Notes: a model not told the origin generated them from the letters alone. A stretch of DNA of 64,000 bases from Bacteroidales bacterium (GCA_021108325.1 JAIORB010000119.1:32679-96678), one strand, 5' to 3'; numbered from the stretch's first letter, positions 42,572 to 52,398 are shown. Translations and numbers: made by a program.

Positions 42572-44392
42572 TTATTTTTTGTATTTTTCTTCAATAGATT
42601 TAATTAAATCCAAATCCATTTTTGTTTTCTTATCAATAAAATACTGACTCAAATCAGATTTTACTTTATCGGCTAATTTATTAATTTTATCAATATATAA
42701 CTGGTCGCGGGCCTGTTCTAATAATTTATCGTACATCTCAATCATATTCAGATTTGCACGATACTCATAATAAGGATTTAAGGTTGAGGTTTGTAACATT
42801 TCTTCTAAAGCCACAATTGCATCCATATAATCACCCTTATCTTTCATTATTAAATATTTATTGTAATACGAGTGATAATAATCCGGATGCTCTGAAATAT
42901 ATTTCTCTGCGTTAATAAAAGCCTTCTCGTTATCTTTTAACTTAGAGTAGTAGTACGATAACAAATAACTTTTATAAGCTGGTTCTAGCTTAAAGTTTTC
43001 AATTTGTTTTATGATTTTATGATAATCCTCTTTTTCTAATTTCTTTTTAGCTGAATAGGTTTTATCGTACCATTCCTGATATTTTAACCGCTCATTAAAA
43101 TATTCCTGATCAACAACTGCTTGTTCTTGTTTGTAAACACTTACTTCTCCACTTTCAACATTATAGCGCAAATATTTATTCAAAGCTGTCATTCTTTCGC
43201 CATAGGCAAAATATATATCATTATTCATATTATCCATAATACAGCTTTTTACTGTAATTGAATTATTTATGCAATAACGGTAAAAAGGATCATGCGATAA
43301 ATGATGATTTTCTGTATTGGTCAGAATCTGATAACTTTTGCTAACTAAGTTTTTATCATCAATTCGTTCATATAATTCCTTAATCTTCCTTTCACGTGAA
43401 ATATTAGAAGTTCCAAACATCCATATAGGACTGTATTGATAACGTCCTTTATCCGACAATGAAAGGTTAGCAACATAAATGAAGTCATCCTGCATTTCAT
43501 TTTTAATTATTTTGCCACGAGTCAGTTCATATATTGCTCCTGAATTGTCTCTTTTACTTCCTACAGTAATAAACCATGCATGTGGGCTATAGCCATCAAA
43601 CATTTTGTCTACTTCATTTATTTGGTCTCCATTTTCAAGTATATTTCTCAATTTAAAAGCCAATGGCATTCCTGTATTATATTCACTTATATCTTTGTCA
43701 TTTTCAGCCGGTGTTCCATTCATATTGATCGACATACTTAACCCGTTATGATTCATCCCGGTATAAACTCCAGGATATCCCATAAAAGTTAAAACCGTAA
43801 CGGGGATTTTATCTTGTTTATGATAATTTACAATTAAAGGATGAGCCGCTAAGACTTCAATTCCCGGCCAATCTAAGTTCCTTCCGTGAACAATACCATT
43901 TTCGTTGCGCATGATAAATGCTGTGCAACTAATCTTAAAAAACAACTGAGGGAAATAAGCAATAATTTGCAATTCCTTTAATTTTAAATCGCTTCCTTCA
44001 GCCATCCCTTCCAATTCCTGAACATATTCAGCCGGCATTGTTCTTTCTGTTTTTTTAATTTTGGAGTTGAGAACCATATTGGCAATCCATTTTTTCAAAA
44101 AGAAACTTCCAATATATGAATCGATCAAGCTATCAACAGTGTGATCCATATCTATCAACCTGTCATTCAATAAAACGCCATACTGTAATCCTATTTCATA
44201 AGAATCACCTTTAACAGTTAAAAAAGGGATACCTTCCTTAACTACCAATGTTCCATCATGAAAAGTTCTTACACTATCCTGAGTTTCGGTATATGTAAAG
44301 TCCTGAGCTTTTAAAGAAACTGATAAAATTAGTAATACTGATAATGTAAGAAGTGCATTAATTCTCATAATTTTTTTAAATATTTTCAGCAA
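42572..44392 (-). CDS. C45-family acyltransferase/hydrolase with helical C terminus
   Basis: 606-residue exported Ntn-hydrolase related to acyl-CoA:6-aminopenicillanate acyltransferase (peptidase C45). A signal peptide is present with either the start at 44392 or an ATG at 44368, ending SLKAQ. The nucleophile Cys is in FKISCTAFIMRNENGIVHGRNLDW, followed by TFMGYPGVYTGMNHNGLSMS, and the family core ends near residue 380. The C-terminal 200 residues form TPR-like helices (SYYYSKLKDNEKAFINAEKY, YNKYLIMKDKGDYMDAIVAL). It is immediately upstream of a sirtuin gene. It may cleave linear amide bonds in the periplasm. Confidence 0.8.
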   Translation of the reverse strand: MLKIFKKIMRINALLTLSVLLILSVSLKAQDFTYTETQDSVRTFHDGTLVVKEGIPFLTVKGDSYEIGLQYGVLLNDRLIDMDHTVDSLIDSYIGSFFLKKWIANMVLNSKIKKTERTMPAEYVQELEGMAEGSDLKLKELQIIAYFPQLFFKISCTAFIMRNENGIVHGRNLDWPGIEVLAAHPLIVNYHKQDKIPVTVLTFMGYPGVYTGMNHNGLSMSINMNGTPAENDKDISEYNTGMPLAFKLRNILENGDQINEVDKMFDGYSPHAWFITVGSKRDNSGAIYELTRGKIIKNEMQDDFIYVANLSLSDKGRYQYSPIWMFGTSNISRERKIKELYERIDDKNLVSKSYQILTNTENHHLSHDPFYRYCINNSITVKSCIMDNMNNDIYFAYGERMTALNKYLRYNVESGEVSVYKQEQAVVDQEYFNERLKYQEWYDKTYSAKKKLEKEDYHKIIKQIENFKLEPAYKSYLLSYYYSKLKDNEKAFINAEKYISEHPDYYHSYYNKYLIMKDKGDYMDAIVALEEMLQTSTLNPYYEYRANLNMIEMYDKLLEQARDQLYIDKINKLADKVKSDLSQYFIDKKTKMDLDLIKSIEEKYKK

Positions 44393-44479
44393 TTATTTTT
44401 ATAAAATTATAAATAATTTCACATTCTAAAACCTTTTTCATAAATTTAGGTACAATAAAATATCCTATACCGTATCCTT

Positions 44480-45109
44480 ATGTTAAAAAGGTTTGTTATT
44501 ACAAGTTTAATTATCTGTTTCTTTTCACAAGTTTCTTTTTCGCAAATTCCAGGATTGACTTTTACCAAAAAAAAAGAGCAACCCAACCTATATTTAAAAA
44601 GCAAAACAATATGGGTTACTGCCACACCTTTCTTTTTTGTTGATCGAAAATTTTCGCCCGACCAGGGTTCTACCTACCTTGATATAGGAATGTTTGGAAG
44701 CAATTTAAAACCTTATGTTCAGAACGATTCCGTTGCTTTGCACGATTTAAATAGCTATAAACTAATACGCATATTCGGTCTTGCTCAAATGGGAGTAATT
44801 GCACCATTATTAGCCTATAAACATTTTACAACTAAATCCGGGACAACCACAACTACAGGAAATACAACAATTGACGAAAACATTACTTTAGAAGAAGAAT
44901 CCGGGTATCTTACTGCTGCCATTATCGTTTTTAGCTTTGGAACCCTGACTTACCATGTTTTTTCAAAAAACTATCTTTTTGATGCATTAGAAAGATATAA
45001 TTATCTACTTGGTAATAATCCATATTTTGAAGACATATCTTTCAATCTTAATGTAAGAGTTGATCCGGTATCACAAACCCCGCAGCTTTCCCTTGTCTGG
45101 ACATTTTAG
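44480..45109 (+). CDS. exported hypothetical protein (209 aa)
   Basis: Protein with a signal peptide (ends VSFSQ), not recognised. It contains two hydrophobic stretches (about 98-112 and 145-162) and a C-terminal segment LNVRVDPVSQTPQLSLVWTF with an outer-membrane-like final strand and terminal Phe. It is divergent from the C45 hydrolase operon with a shared 87-bp promoter region. It could be an outer-membrane or periplasmic protein. Confidence 0.6.
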   Translation: MLKRFVITSLIICFFSQVSFSQIPGLTFTKKKEQPNLYLKSKTIWVTATPFFFVDRKFSPDQGSTYLDIGMFGSNLKPYVQNDSVALHDLNSYKLIRIFGLAQMGVIAPLLAYKHFTTKSGTTTTTGNTTIDENITLEEESGYLTAAIIVFSFGTLTYHVFSKNYLFDALERYNYLLGNNPYFEDISFNLNVRVDPVSQTPQLSLVWTF

Positions 45110-45334
45110 TATAATTGTCAATATCAAATAAAAAGTTCAATCTATATACAAGCTTTAATAGTGAAAAGAAAAAAAATTGTTAGCAATTATAATGATAAAT
45201 GGAATATTGCTAATTACACTTTTCTAATTCCCAGAAAAACTTACGTTATATAAAATTATTAACCCATACTATTGTTAATATGTATATTATTATGTAATTT
45301 TTCATCAGATTACAAACCCGTAATATAATTTGTT

Positions 45335-45943
45335 ATGAAAAAAATTATTGTATTCTTATTTTTAAGTGCAATAGTATGCACAAAGCTAATAGCACAAGAT
45401 GAATCTTTTCAGTTTAAATTTTACCCCTCAGTTCATTTTGGATTTTTCTTAAATCCTGAAGATGTAAACGCATATATTGAAAATGACTTATCAAGTTATA
45501 GTACTTCCTTTGGGACTACAGATGTAATCTTGAATATTACTGTAGGAGCCGGAATTGGCTTTCGTTTTGCCAATACGGTAGAATTACAACCAATTATTGA
45601 ATATTCCATAGGACCCAAAGTTATTTCCGGAGATATAGCCAGATCTTATAATTTTAATAAATTTGCTGGCGGATTAATGGCTAACTATATGCTTCCATTA
45701 GGGTCAGGTGGAAGACACAGCATTTTATTAGGTGGAGGGATATTATACAGTTTTATAACATTTGAAGATTATTCCGGGAATACAATAAATCCCAGAGCTC
45801 AGGCCGGTGTTAGTTTTAACAACAATAAGTTTAATCCGCAAATACTTTTAGCCATTGATTTAGCTAAAACCAACGCTGATGAGAATGAGGATTTTGAACT
45901 CAATTATAACTCATTCAGATTTGGTGTTAATTTAAACTTCTAA
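45335..45943 (+). CDS. small outer-membrane beta-barrel protein (202 aa)
   Basis: Protein with a signal peptide ending KLIAQ and alternating hydrophobic strands (FQFKFYPSVHFGFF, VGAGIGFRFANTVELQPIIE, FAGGLMANYML, HSILLGGGILYSFITF) ending in SFRFGVNLNF, the terminal Phe typical of outer-membrane barrels. This resembles an 8-strand barrel like OmpW/OmpX or PorT-like proteins. It lies 78 bp upstream of a second barrel gene. Function unknown. Confidence 0.72.
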   Translation: MKKIIVFLFLSAIVCTKLIAQDESFQFKFYPSVHFGFFLNPEDVNAYIENDLSSYSTSFGTTDVILNITVGAGIGFRFANTVELQPIIEYSIGPKVISGDIARSYNFNKFAGGLMANYMLPLGSGGRHSILLGGGILYSFITFEDYSGNTINPRAQAGVSFNNNKFNPQILLAIDLAKTNADENEDFELNYNSFRFGVNLNF

Positions 45944-46057
45944 AAAAGATAAATTTAAAGTTAATTGCAATAAGGTAATCAGCTTTTTAGTTAAAAAAGT
46001 GAAGTAAGATTTAAATCAATTTTGAGAAAAATAAAATATTTATTAAATTGTAAATTT

Positions 46058-46609
46058 ATGAAAACAGTAATTACAATATGTATTTTCATTTTGGCTTTTA
46101 ATCTAAATTATAGTTACAGTCAATCATTTGATGAATACAAATCAAATAATTACATATTCATTCAAATTAATAATCATTTAGAAAAAAGAGGTTCAGATAG
46201 CTATTATACCAGTAATCCTGATTATGCCTTAAGTTATGAAAGAAAACTTTTTACAATTGGGCGGAATAATTTTTTAGTAGGTGTTAGAACCGGTTTTTAT
46301 AAAGAATATGTTTTAACAGGACACAACTGGACACATCCAACTAACACAAGGTTCTTTATAGGAACAACACCTGCTTATAGAATTGATATTACAAAAAGAA
46401 TTAAAATTCAAGTAAATTTCTTATGGGATATATTACTTCCTGATGACTACGATGAAACATGGTCGTACTTTGCTTTAGAACCTTCGTTTAATTTCTATTT
46501 TACAGAACATTTATATGGAGCAATATCCGGTACAATGGGAGTATTTTCGTTTTTTGAACCAAAAGCATATATGGATAAGGCAGGTATAAAATTTGGTTTT
46601 GCATTTTAA
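46058..46609 (+). CDS. small outer-membrane barrel protein (183 aa)
   Basis: Start placed at ATG 46058 (MKTVITICIFILAFNLNYSY), giving a signal peptide; a TTG 12 codons upstream does not. The mature protein alternates beta-strands (YALSYERKLFTIG, FLVGVRTGFYKEYVL, FYFTEHLYGAISGTMGVF) and ends AGIKFGFAF, the terminal Phe of an outer-membrane barrel. It may be paired with the preceding barrel gene. No function can be assigned. Confidence 0.68.
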   Translation: MKTVITICIFILAFNLNYSYSQSFDEYKSNNYIFIQINNHLEKRGSDSYYTSNPDYALSYERKLFTIGRNNFLVGVRTGFYKEYVLTGHNWTHPTNTRFFIGTTPAYRIDITKRIKIQVNFLWDILLPDDYDETWSYFALEPSFNFYFTEHLYGAISGTMGVFSFFEPKAYMDKAGIKFGFAF

Positions 46610-46632
46610 GCTTGATCTAAATTTATTTCATA

Positions 46633-46666
46633 AAAAGAGCCAACAATTAAAAACTGTCGGCTCTTT
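46633..46666 (+). terminator. terminator after small barrel genes
   Basis: AAAAGAGCC and GGCTCTTTT arms with inner ACA/TGT pairs, 23 bp after the stop codon; T-runs on both sides allow use by the convergent LeuD-like gene as well. Confidence 0.8.
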
Positions 46667-46713
46667 TACTTTTCAAAACTACAATAATGAAAATCAAAAA
46701 AAGTTATCGAATA

Positions 46714-47241
46714 TTATTCCCCTATATAATCTATTATTTCCTCAGTTTGATCTGAATTTCCTATACCATCCCAAATATCGTGTAAATTGTCAACATCATC
46801 TTTCCCATTTTCAAAACTTTCTTTATTATAATTACTCATTTCAAAATATTCTTTTTCCCCCGTATCAATTATCATTACTTCCTGACCTTTTAAATCAATA
46901 AATAATTTAATTGCTGATTCCTTACAAGCATTCATTATTTTATCAAGAAAATTTCTGGAAATTTCAATAGTTAATATTCCATAATTAATTGCCTTCGCAC
47001 TGAAAATATCGGTAAATACATCGGATATAACCACTCCGAACCCCATATCATGTATCGATTTAACCAGCTGATCATAATTTGATACTTTATCACAATCAAC
47101 ATCTACAACTAAAATATTTTCTTTATTGCCAGGGCCTGCTTTTACAATATTAATGTCTAAGGTTTCCTGATCGCTTTTTTTCACATCCTTAGCAATTGCT
47201 AATACTCCAGAGGTTAAAGTAGAGACTTTTGAGATACTCAT
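46714..47241 (-). CDS. stand-alone LeuD-like swivel protein lacking the catalytic loop
   Basis: 175-residue protein whose sequence from about 66 to 155 resembles the small subunit of isopropylmalate isomerase (LeuD): MGFGVVISDVFTDIFSAKAI, then NYGILTIEISRNFLDKIM, then LFIDLKGQEVM and FEMSNYNKESFENGKDDVDN. The active-site loop, normally GCGSSREHA between the preceding strand (ILVV) and this block, is replaced at about 49-58 by DCDKVSNYDQ. No leuC or other leucine gene is nearby. It is probably non-catalytic, with a regulatory or structural role, if stable. Confidence 0.6.
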   Translation of the reverse strand: MSISKVSTLTSGVLAIAKDVKKSDQETLDINIVKAGPGNKENILVVDVDCDKVSNYDQLVKSIHDMGFGVVISDVFTDIFSAKAINYGILTIEISRNFLDKIMNACKESAIKLFIDLKGQEVMIIDTGEKEYFEMSNYNKESFENGKDDVDNLHDIWDGIGNSDQTEEIIDYIGE

Positions 47242-47251
47242 AATAATAGAA

Positions 47252-47281
47252 TTTGGATTTTCAATTTTTTATTTACTTTTG
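47252..47281 (+). promoter_or_regulatory. promoter candidate for the 518-aa protein gene
   Basis: TTTG (47252-47255), 18 bp, TACTTTTG (47274-47281), a good match to the Bacteroidota promoter pattern. It faces the gene at 47447 and implies a 5' UTR of about 160 nt. Confidence 0.45.
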
Positions 47282-47446
47282 TTAGCATACCCTTAAACAT
47301 CACTCAAAAATATTTTTTGTTACCTTAGTTCAAAAACAAAATATTTCGTTATTTACGATGCCTATTCAAAAACAGTGTAAAAGATTAAAAGATTAATAAG
47401 TTGAATATTAGTAATTAATGTTATTTTTCACTAAAAAAGAATTACA

Positions 47447-49003
47447 ATGCCCAACAAGAATACCGACCCATTATTTCAAATTATAAAATCGCTCACTAAA
47501 GCCGAAAAAAGGTATTTCAAATTACATGTTAATAAGCAAATAGCTGGTGAGGATACAAAATTTTTAAAACTTTTTGATTTAATTGATAAGCAAAAAGATT
47601 ATGACGAATCAAAAATCTTAGAAAAAGAAAAAACAATAAAAAGTCAACAGCTATCTAATTTAAAAGCTCATTTATATAAACAAATTCTTCAAAACTTACG
47701 AAATATAAACTCTGATGAAGATATAGATTTACGTATTCGCGAATTAATAGATCATTCTGCTATATTATACAACAAATGCCTTTACGATCAGTGTGTTAAA
47801 ATGCTTGACAAAGCAAAAAATCTGGCCAAAAAATATGATAAAAATGTTCTTCTTTTAGAAATCATCGAATTCGAGAAAAGACTTGTGACTAAATATATCC
47901 GATCCAATATTGAAGTAAAAGTTAGCGAGCTTATAAAAGCATCGGATCAAATTAATAAAAAAATAAATAATATTAATACATTCTCAAATCTTACAATTAA
48001 ACTTTATTCATTTTATCTTAAAATCGGGTTTTTAAGAAATCATAAAGATTTTGAGCTGGTTAATAGTTTCCTGTACTCTACACTACCCGTATTCCAGGAA
48101 GAACAACTTTCTTTCGATGAGAAAATGTATTTATATAACTCATTTGTCGGGTATTATTTTTTCATTCAGGATTTTGAACGTGGTTACGAATATGCTAAAA
48201 AGTGGGTAAGCCTTTTTGATGAAAACTTTGACTTGATTTTACCAAAAATTGAAATATACATCAGAGCCATTAACAACTTGCTTGTTTCACAATCAAAATT
48301 ACACAGGTATGATGAATTTAAGATTACAGTACGGAAATTGAATTCTATTGTTGAAATTCCTGATCTGAAATTAACGGAAAATATCAGGTTGTTGCTTTTT
48401 AAATATTCATCAACACACCGTATAAATCGCTATTTTATGCTTGGAGAATTTACCAAAGGAGCGAAAATAATACCAGAAATAGCCGAAAGCCTAGAAAATT
48501 TTGAACATTTGCTTGACACACACTACGTTATTATATTTTATTACAAATTTGCATGTATGTATTTTGGTAACAGTGATTATAAAAAAGTAATTTATTGGCT
48601 AAATAAAATTATCAACATGAAAGATGTTGATCTTAGATCAGACATACACAGTTTTGCCCGAATATTAAACTTAATAAGTCATTACGAATTAGGCAATTTG
48701 GATTTGGTTGATTACTATATCCGCTCAACGTATCGATTTCTTATAAAGAAAAACGATTTGCATTTATTCCAGAAAATAATCATGAAATTTTTACGAAAAC
48801 TAAGTTCAATTACCCGAGACCAGTTAATTGATGCTTTCAAAGACCTTAGAGAACAGTTACTACCGTTAAATGACAAATTTTACGACCGCAGGCCATTTAT
48901 TTATTTTGATATTATTTCGTGGTTGGAAAGTAAAATTGAAAACAGGGATATACAGGAAATAATTCGTGAAAAAGCGCTTAAAAAAATAAGTAATAATGTT
49001 TAG
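47447..49003 (+). CDS. helical-repeat hypothetical protein (518 aa)
   Basis: Uncharacterised cytoplasmic protein of a Bacteroidota type I recognise but cannot name, starting with MPNKNTDPLFQIIKSLTKAE and then KRYFKLH. It appears entirely alpha-helical, with TPR-like hairpin repeats from about 100 to 430 (NKCLYDQCVKMLDKAKNLAK, FERGYEYAKKWVSLF, KYSSTHRINRYFMLGEFTKG). No enzymatic motif. A role as scaffold or in protein interaction is an inference. It is followed 55 bp later by the gamma-glutamyltransferase gene region. Confidence 0.68.
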   Translation: MPNKNTDPLFQIIKSLTKAEKRYFKLHVNKQIAGEDTKFLKLFDLIDKQKDYDESKILEKEKTIKSQQLSNLKAHLYKQILQNLRNINSDEDIDLRIRELIDHSAILYNKCLYDQCVKMLDKAKNLAKKYDKNVLLLEIIEFEKRLVTKYIRSNIEVKVSELIKASDQINKKINNINTFSNLTIKLYSFYLKIGFLRNHKDFELVNSFLYSTLPVFQEEQLSFDEKMYLYNSFVGYYFFIQDFERGYEYAKKWVSLFDENFDLILPKIEIYIRAINNLLVSQSKLHRYDEFKITVRKLNSIVEIPDLKLTENIRLLLFKYSSTHRINRYFMLGEFTKGAKIIPEIAESLENFEHLLDTHYVIIFYYKFACMYFGNSDYKKVIYWLNKIINMKDVDLRSDIHSFARILNLISHYELGNLDLVDYYIRSTYRFLIKKNDLHLFQKIIMKFLRKLSSITRDQLIDAFKDLREQLLPLNDKFYDRRPFIYFDIISWLESKIENRDIQEIIREKALKKISNNV

Positions 49004-49081
49004 GCCTTAATTATTAAACTTTTATTTCAATTACTTGTCAAATAGCTTGTATCTTATATGAACTTCTCAAAAACACGAGTC

Positions 49082-50773
49082 ATGAAAAAAATTTCCAGTT
49101 TTCTACTAATCACGGTTATAAGCCTAAATATTATGTATGCACAAGATCGTATCACCGGAAAAACATTTGCAACACGCTCCGAAGTTATTGCCAAACACGG
49201 AATGGCAGCAACCAGTCAACCTTTAGCAACGCAAGTTGCATTAGATATTTTAAAAAAAGGCGGTAATGCTATTGATGCAGCTATTGCAGCAAATGCAACA
49301 CTTGGTTTAATGGAACCTACCGGAAATGGAATGGGCGGTGATTTATTTGCAATTATTTGGGATGCCAAAACTCAAAAGTTATATGGATTAAATGCAAGCG
49401 GGCATTCTCCAAAATCATTAAGTCTTGAATACTTTAAAGAAAATGAATTAGAGAAAATTCCTTCACATGGGCCATTACCCGTTTCTGTTCCGGGCTGTGT
49501 TGATGGATGGTTCGAAATGCACAAAAAATTTGGATCAATGAAAATGACAGAGATACTAGATCCAGCAATATCGTACGCACGTGAAGGTTTTCCTGTTAGT
49601 GAACTTATTGCTTACTACTGGGATCGAAGTGTGCCTTTTTTAAAAAAGTTCCCAAATTTTACTGAAACTTTCACAATAAATGGCAAAGCTCCGGCAAAAG
49701 GCGAAATATTTAAAAATCTATATTTAGCTAATACGCTTGAAAAAATTGCTGAAGGAGGTCGCGATGTTTTTTATAAAGGAGAAATTGCTGAAGAAATTGA
49801 TCGCTACATGAAAGAAATGGGTGGTTTTCTTTCTTATGAAGATCTTGCCAACCATAAATCGGAATGGGTTGAACCAATTTCAGCTAATTATCGTGGTTAT
49901 GATGTTTGGGAACTTCCACCAAACGGACAAGGAACAGCTGCATTACAAATATTAAACATTCTTGAAGGTTATGATATTGCATCCATGGGATTTGGTAGTA
50001 CAGAATACATTCATGTCTTTACTGAAGCTAAAAAAATGGCTTTTGAGGATAGAGCAAAATATTATTCCGATATGGATTTTAATGATATTCCTGTCGAAAA
50101 GCTTATTTCCAAAGAATATTCTGATGAAAGAAGAAAACTTATAAACCTCGATCGTGCTGCCAGAAATTATCCTGCCGGTGAATTAGAAAAAGGAAATACA
50201 ATTTATTTAACTGTTGCCGATCAATACGGAAATATGGTTTCATTAATACAAAGTAATTATCGTGGCATGGGTTCAGGAATGACACCAAAAGGATTAGGAT
50301 TTATATTACAAGATCGTGGTGAGCTTTTTAGTTTAGACGAAAACCATATGAATTGTTACGCACCAGACAAACGACCTTTTCATACTATTATTCCTGCTTT
50401 TATAACAAAAAATGGGAAACCATATATGAGTTTCGGAGTCATGGGAGGCTCTTTGCAACCACAAGGCCATGCACAAATTGTAATTAACATGATCGATTTT
50501 GGAATGAACCTACAAGAAGCTGGAGATGCTCCCAGAATAAGGCATGGAGGAAGTTCTCAGCCTACAGGAGAAATAATGAAGGATGGAGGAACTCTATATC
50601 TGGAATCAGGTATAAATTATGAAGTTATTCGGGAGCTAATGAAAAAAGGACATAAAATTATGTTTGATTTAGGTGGTTATGGTGGATACCAGGCAATTAT
50701 GTACGACAATGAGAATGGAGTTTATTATGGAGCTTCGGAATCAAGGAAAGATGGACAAGCAGCAGGTTATTAA
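49082..50773 (+). CDS. ggt: gamma-glutamyltransferase
   Basis: 563-residue Ntn-hydrolase that cleaves the gamma-glutamyl bond of glutathione. The start at ATG 49082 (MKKISSFLLITVISLNIMYA) gives a signal peptide, so the enzyme is periplasmic. The large-subunit landmarks are GMAATSQPLATQVALDILKK, GGNAIDAAIAANATLG, EPTGNGMGGDLFAI and ELPPNGQG. Autocleavage should occur before the Thr in GNTIYLTVADQYGNMVS, with GMGSGMTPKGLGFILQDRG and VMGGSLQPQGH in the small subunit. A nitroreductase follows 20 nt downstream. Confidence 0.92.
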   Translation: MKKISSFLLITVISLNIMYAQDRITGKTFATRSEVIAKHGMAATSQPLATQVALDILKKGGNAIDAAIAANATLGLMEPTGNGMGGDLFAIIWDAKTQKLYGLNASGHSPKSLSLEYFKENELEKIPSHGPLPVSVPGCVDGWFEMHKKFGSMKMTEILDPAISYAREGFPVSELIAYYWDRSVPFLKKFPNFTETFTINGKAPAKGEIFKNLYLANTLEKIAEGGRDVFYKGEIAEEIDRYMKEMGGFLSYEDLANHKSEWVEPISANYRGYDVWELPPNGQGTAALQILNILEGYDIASMGFGSTEYIHVFTEAKKMAFEDRAKYYSDMDFNDIPVEKLISKEYSDERRKLINLDRAARNYPAGELEKGNTIYLTVADQYGNMVSLIQSNYRGMGSGMTPKGLGFILQDRGELFSLDENHMNCYAPDKRPFHTIIPAFITKNGKPYMSFGVMGGSLQPQGHAQIVINMIDFGMNLQEAGDAPRIRHGGSSQPTGEIMKDGGTLYLESGINYEVIRELMKKGHKIMFDLGGYGGYQAIMYDNENGVYYGASESRKDGQAAGY

Positions 50774-50793
50774 ATAAAGAAATAATTTATTTT

Positions 50794-51342
50794 ATGGATG
50801 GATCATTATTATTAGAACTGATAAATAAAAGACAAAGTGACAGAGCTTATTTATCAAAACCAATCGAACAAGAAAAGCTAAGTCGAATTATTGAAGCAGG
50901 GAGATTGGCTCCATCAGCGTGTAATGCTCAACCCTGGAAATTTATTATTGTTGATCAGCAGGAGCTAAAAAATAAAATTGCCGATTGTACTTCGAGCAAA
51001 ATTTTAGGTATGAATCATTTTACAAAGCAAGCTCCGATTCATATTGTAATTGTTGAAGAAAAAGCCAATTTTACTTCAAATGCCGGTAGTTTAATAAAAA
51101 ACAAACAATTCCCGTTAATAGATATTGGTATTACTGCAGAACATATATGCTTACAAGCAACAGCCGAAGGTTTAGGAACTTGTATGCTTGGCTGGTTTGA
51201 TGAGACCAAAGTAAAAAAACTATTAAATATACCTAAATCAAAACGAGTACCTTTAATAATTACATTAGGATATCCTGCAAGCGAAACACGCGAAAAAAGG
51301 AGAAAAGATTTAGATAATATCACCAGTTATAATAGTTATTGA
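50794..51342 (+). CDS. nitroreductase family protein
   Basis: 182-residue FMN-dependent oxidoreductase of the short nitroreductase type (KRQSDRAYLSKPIEQEKLSR, RLAPSACNAQPWKFIIVD, DIGITAEHICLQATAEGLGT, LIITLGYPASETR). It starts 20 nt after the gamma-glutamyltransferase stop, so the two are probably co-transcribed. It differs from the copy at 41053 in motifs, for example Cys in PSACNAQPW. The substrate is unknown. Confidence 0.88.
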   Translation: MDGSLLLELINKRQSDRAYLSKPIEQEKLSRIIEAGRLAPSACNAQPWKFIIVDQQELKNKIADCTSSKILGMNHFTKQAPIHIVIVEEKANFTSNAGSLIKNKQFPLIDIGITAEHICLQATAEGLGTCMLGWFDETKVKKLLNIPKSKRVPLIITLGYPASETREKRRKDLDNITSYNSY

Positions 51343-51365
51343 AACTTGAAATTATAAACTGTACA

Positions 51366-51383
51366 GGCGCAATGCATTGCGTC
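51366..51383. repeat. GGCGCAATGCATTGCGTC palindrome
   Basis: Near-perfect 18-bp palindrome 2 bp before the murB stop, between convergent genes. GACGCAATGCATTGCGTC palindromes are widespread between genes of Bacteroidota. Confidence 0.65.
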
Positions 51384-51384
51384 T

Positions 51385-52398
51385 CTAAACTACATTAACT
51401 TCCATTTCTAATTCAATTCCAAATTTTTCTTTTACTGATTTTTGAATTTCCTGTGCTAAATATAAAATTTCCTGGCCTGTTGCTCCTCCATGATTAACTA
51501 TTACAAGAGCTTGTTTATTATGCACGCCTGCTCTACCTATGCTTTTACCTTTCCATCCCGCCTTTTCGATTAACCAACCTGCCGGAATTTTAATCAGTTC
51601 ATTTCCCTGGATATATATCGGCATTTCCGGATAAGATTTTTTTAATTCATCGGCTTTATAATTTTGCACAACAGGATTTTTAAAGAAGCTACCGGCATTT
51701 CCTATATCTTCCGGCTTTGGTAATTTTGATTCTCTTATATTTATAACCGCTTGTCGTATGTTCTTTATATTTATTTCATTATACTTTCCAAGTTCCTCGT
51801 TTAAATTACCATAATCAAGCTTAAAAACTGGCTGTTTATTTAACTGAAGAGTGACATAGTTAATAATGTGTTTCCCTTTTAATTTGTGTTTGAAAATGCT
51901 ATCTCTATACGCAAATTGACATTCTTCATTTTTAAATGAAAAAACTTTTAAAGAATCAACTTCAAGCGTTTCAACTTCTGTAATAACATCTTTTACCTCA
52001 ACTCCATAAGCTCCAATATTCTGAATTGGGCAAGTGCCAACATTACCGGGAATTAATGATAAATTTTCAATACCTCCCCAATTTCTATCAACACAATAAT
52101 CTACCAGCTCATCCCAATCTTCGCCAGCTCCAACTCGTATTTTAACAAAATCATCCGAATCATCAATTATTTCAATTCCTTTAATATCAGGATGAAGTAC
52201 ATAACCTTCAAAATCTTTTGTAAATAAAACATTACTTCCTCCTCCTAAAATTATTAAAGGCAAATCTTGTTTTGGATATAAATTAAAAAAATCTATTAAT
52301 TCAGTAACTGAGGAATATTCAGCAAAATAGCGGGTTTTAACATCAATACCTAAAGTATTATATTTTTTTAACGTGAAATTTTCTTTAATCTCAAGCAT
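51385..52398 (-). CDS. murB: UDP-N-acetylmuramate dehydrogenase
   Basis: 337-residue flavoenzyme that reduces UDP-N-acetylenolpyruvylglucosamine with NADPH in peptidoglycan synthesis. FAD-binding regions are PLIILGGGSNVLFTKDFEGY (about 48-67) and LIPGNVGTCPIQNIGAYGVE. The catalytic Ser is in DIGNAGSFFKNPVVQN and the proton-donor Glu in the C terminus (FGIELEMEVNVV). AYRDSIFKHKLKG is the substrate-binding Tyr-Arg loop. It corresponds to the type I MurB, like that of E. coli. It is transcribed alone and convergent with the nitroreductase gene. Confidence 0.95.
   Translation of the reverse strand: MLEIKENFTLKKYNTLGIDVKTRYFAEYSSVTELIDFFNLYPKQDLPLIILGGGSNVLFTKDFEGYVLHPDIKGIEIIDDSDDFVKIRVGAGEDWDELVDYCVDRNWGGIENLSLIPGNVGTCPIQNIGAYGVEVKDVITEVETLEVDSLKVFSFKNEECQFAYRDSIFKHKLKGKHIINYVTLQLNKQPVFKLDYGNLNEELGKYNEINIKNIRQAVINIRESKLPKPEDIGNAGSFFKNPVVQNYKADELKKSYPEMPIYIQGNELIKIPAGWLIEKAGWKGKSIGRAGVHNKQALVIVNHGGATGQEILYLAQEIQKSVKEKFGIELEMEVNVV

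Noticed and set aside
46593..46901. 102-codon plus-strand ORF
   Set aside because: It runs through a terminator hairpin and is antisense to the LeuD-like gene.
41053..51342. The two nitroreductases as a recent duplication
   Set aside because: They share only family motifs and are too different in the flavin-binding loops to be a recent copy.
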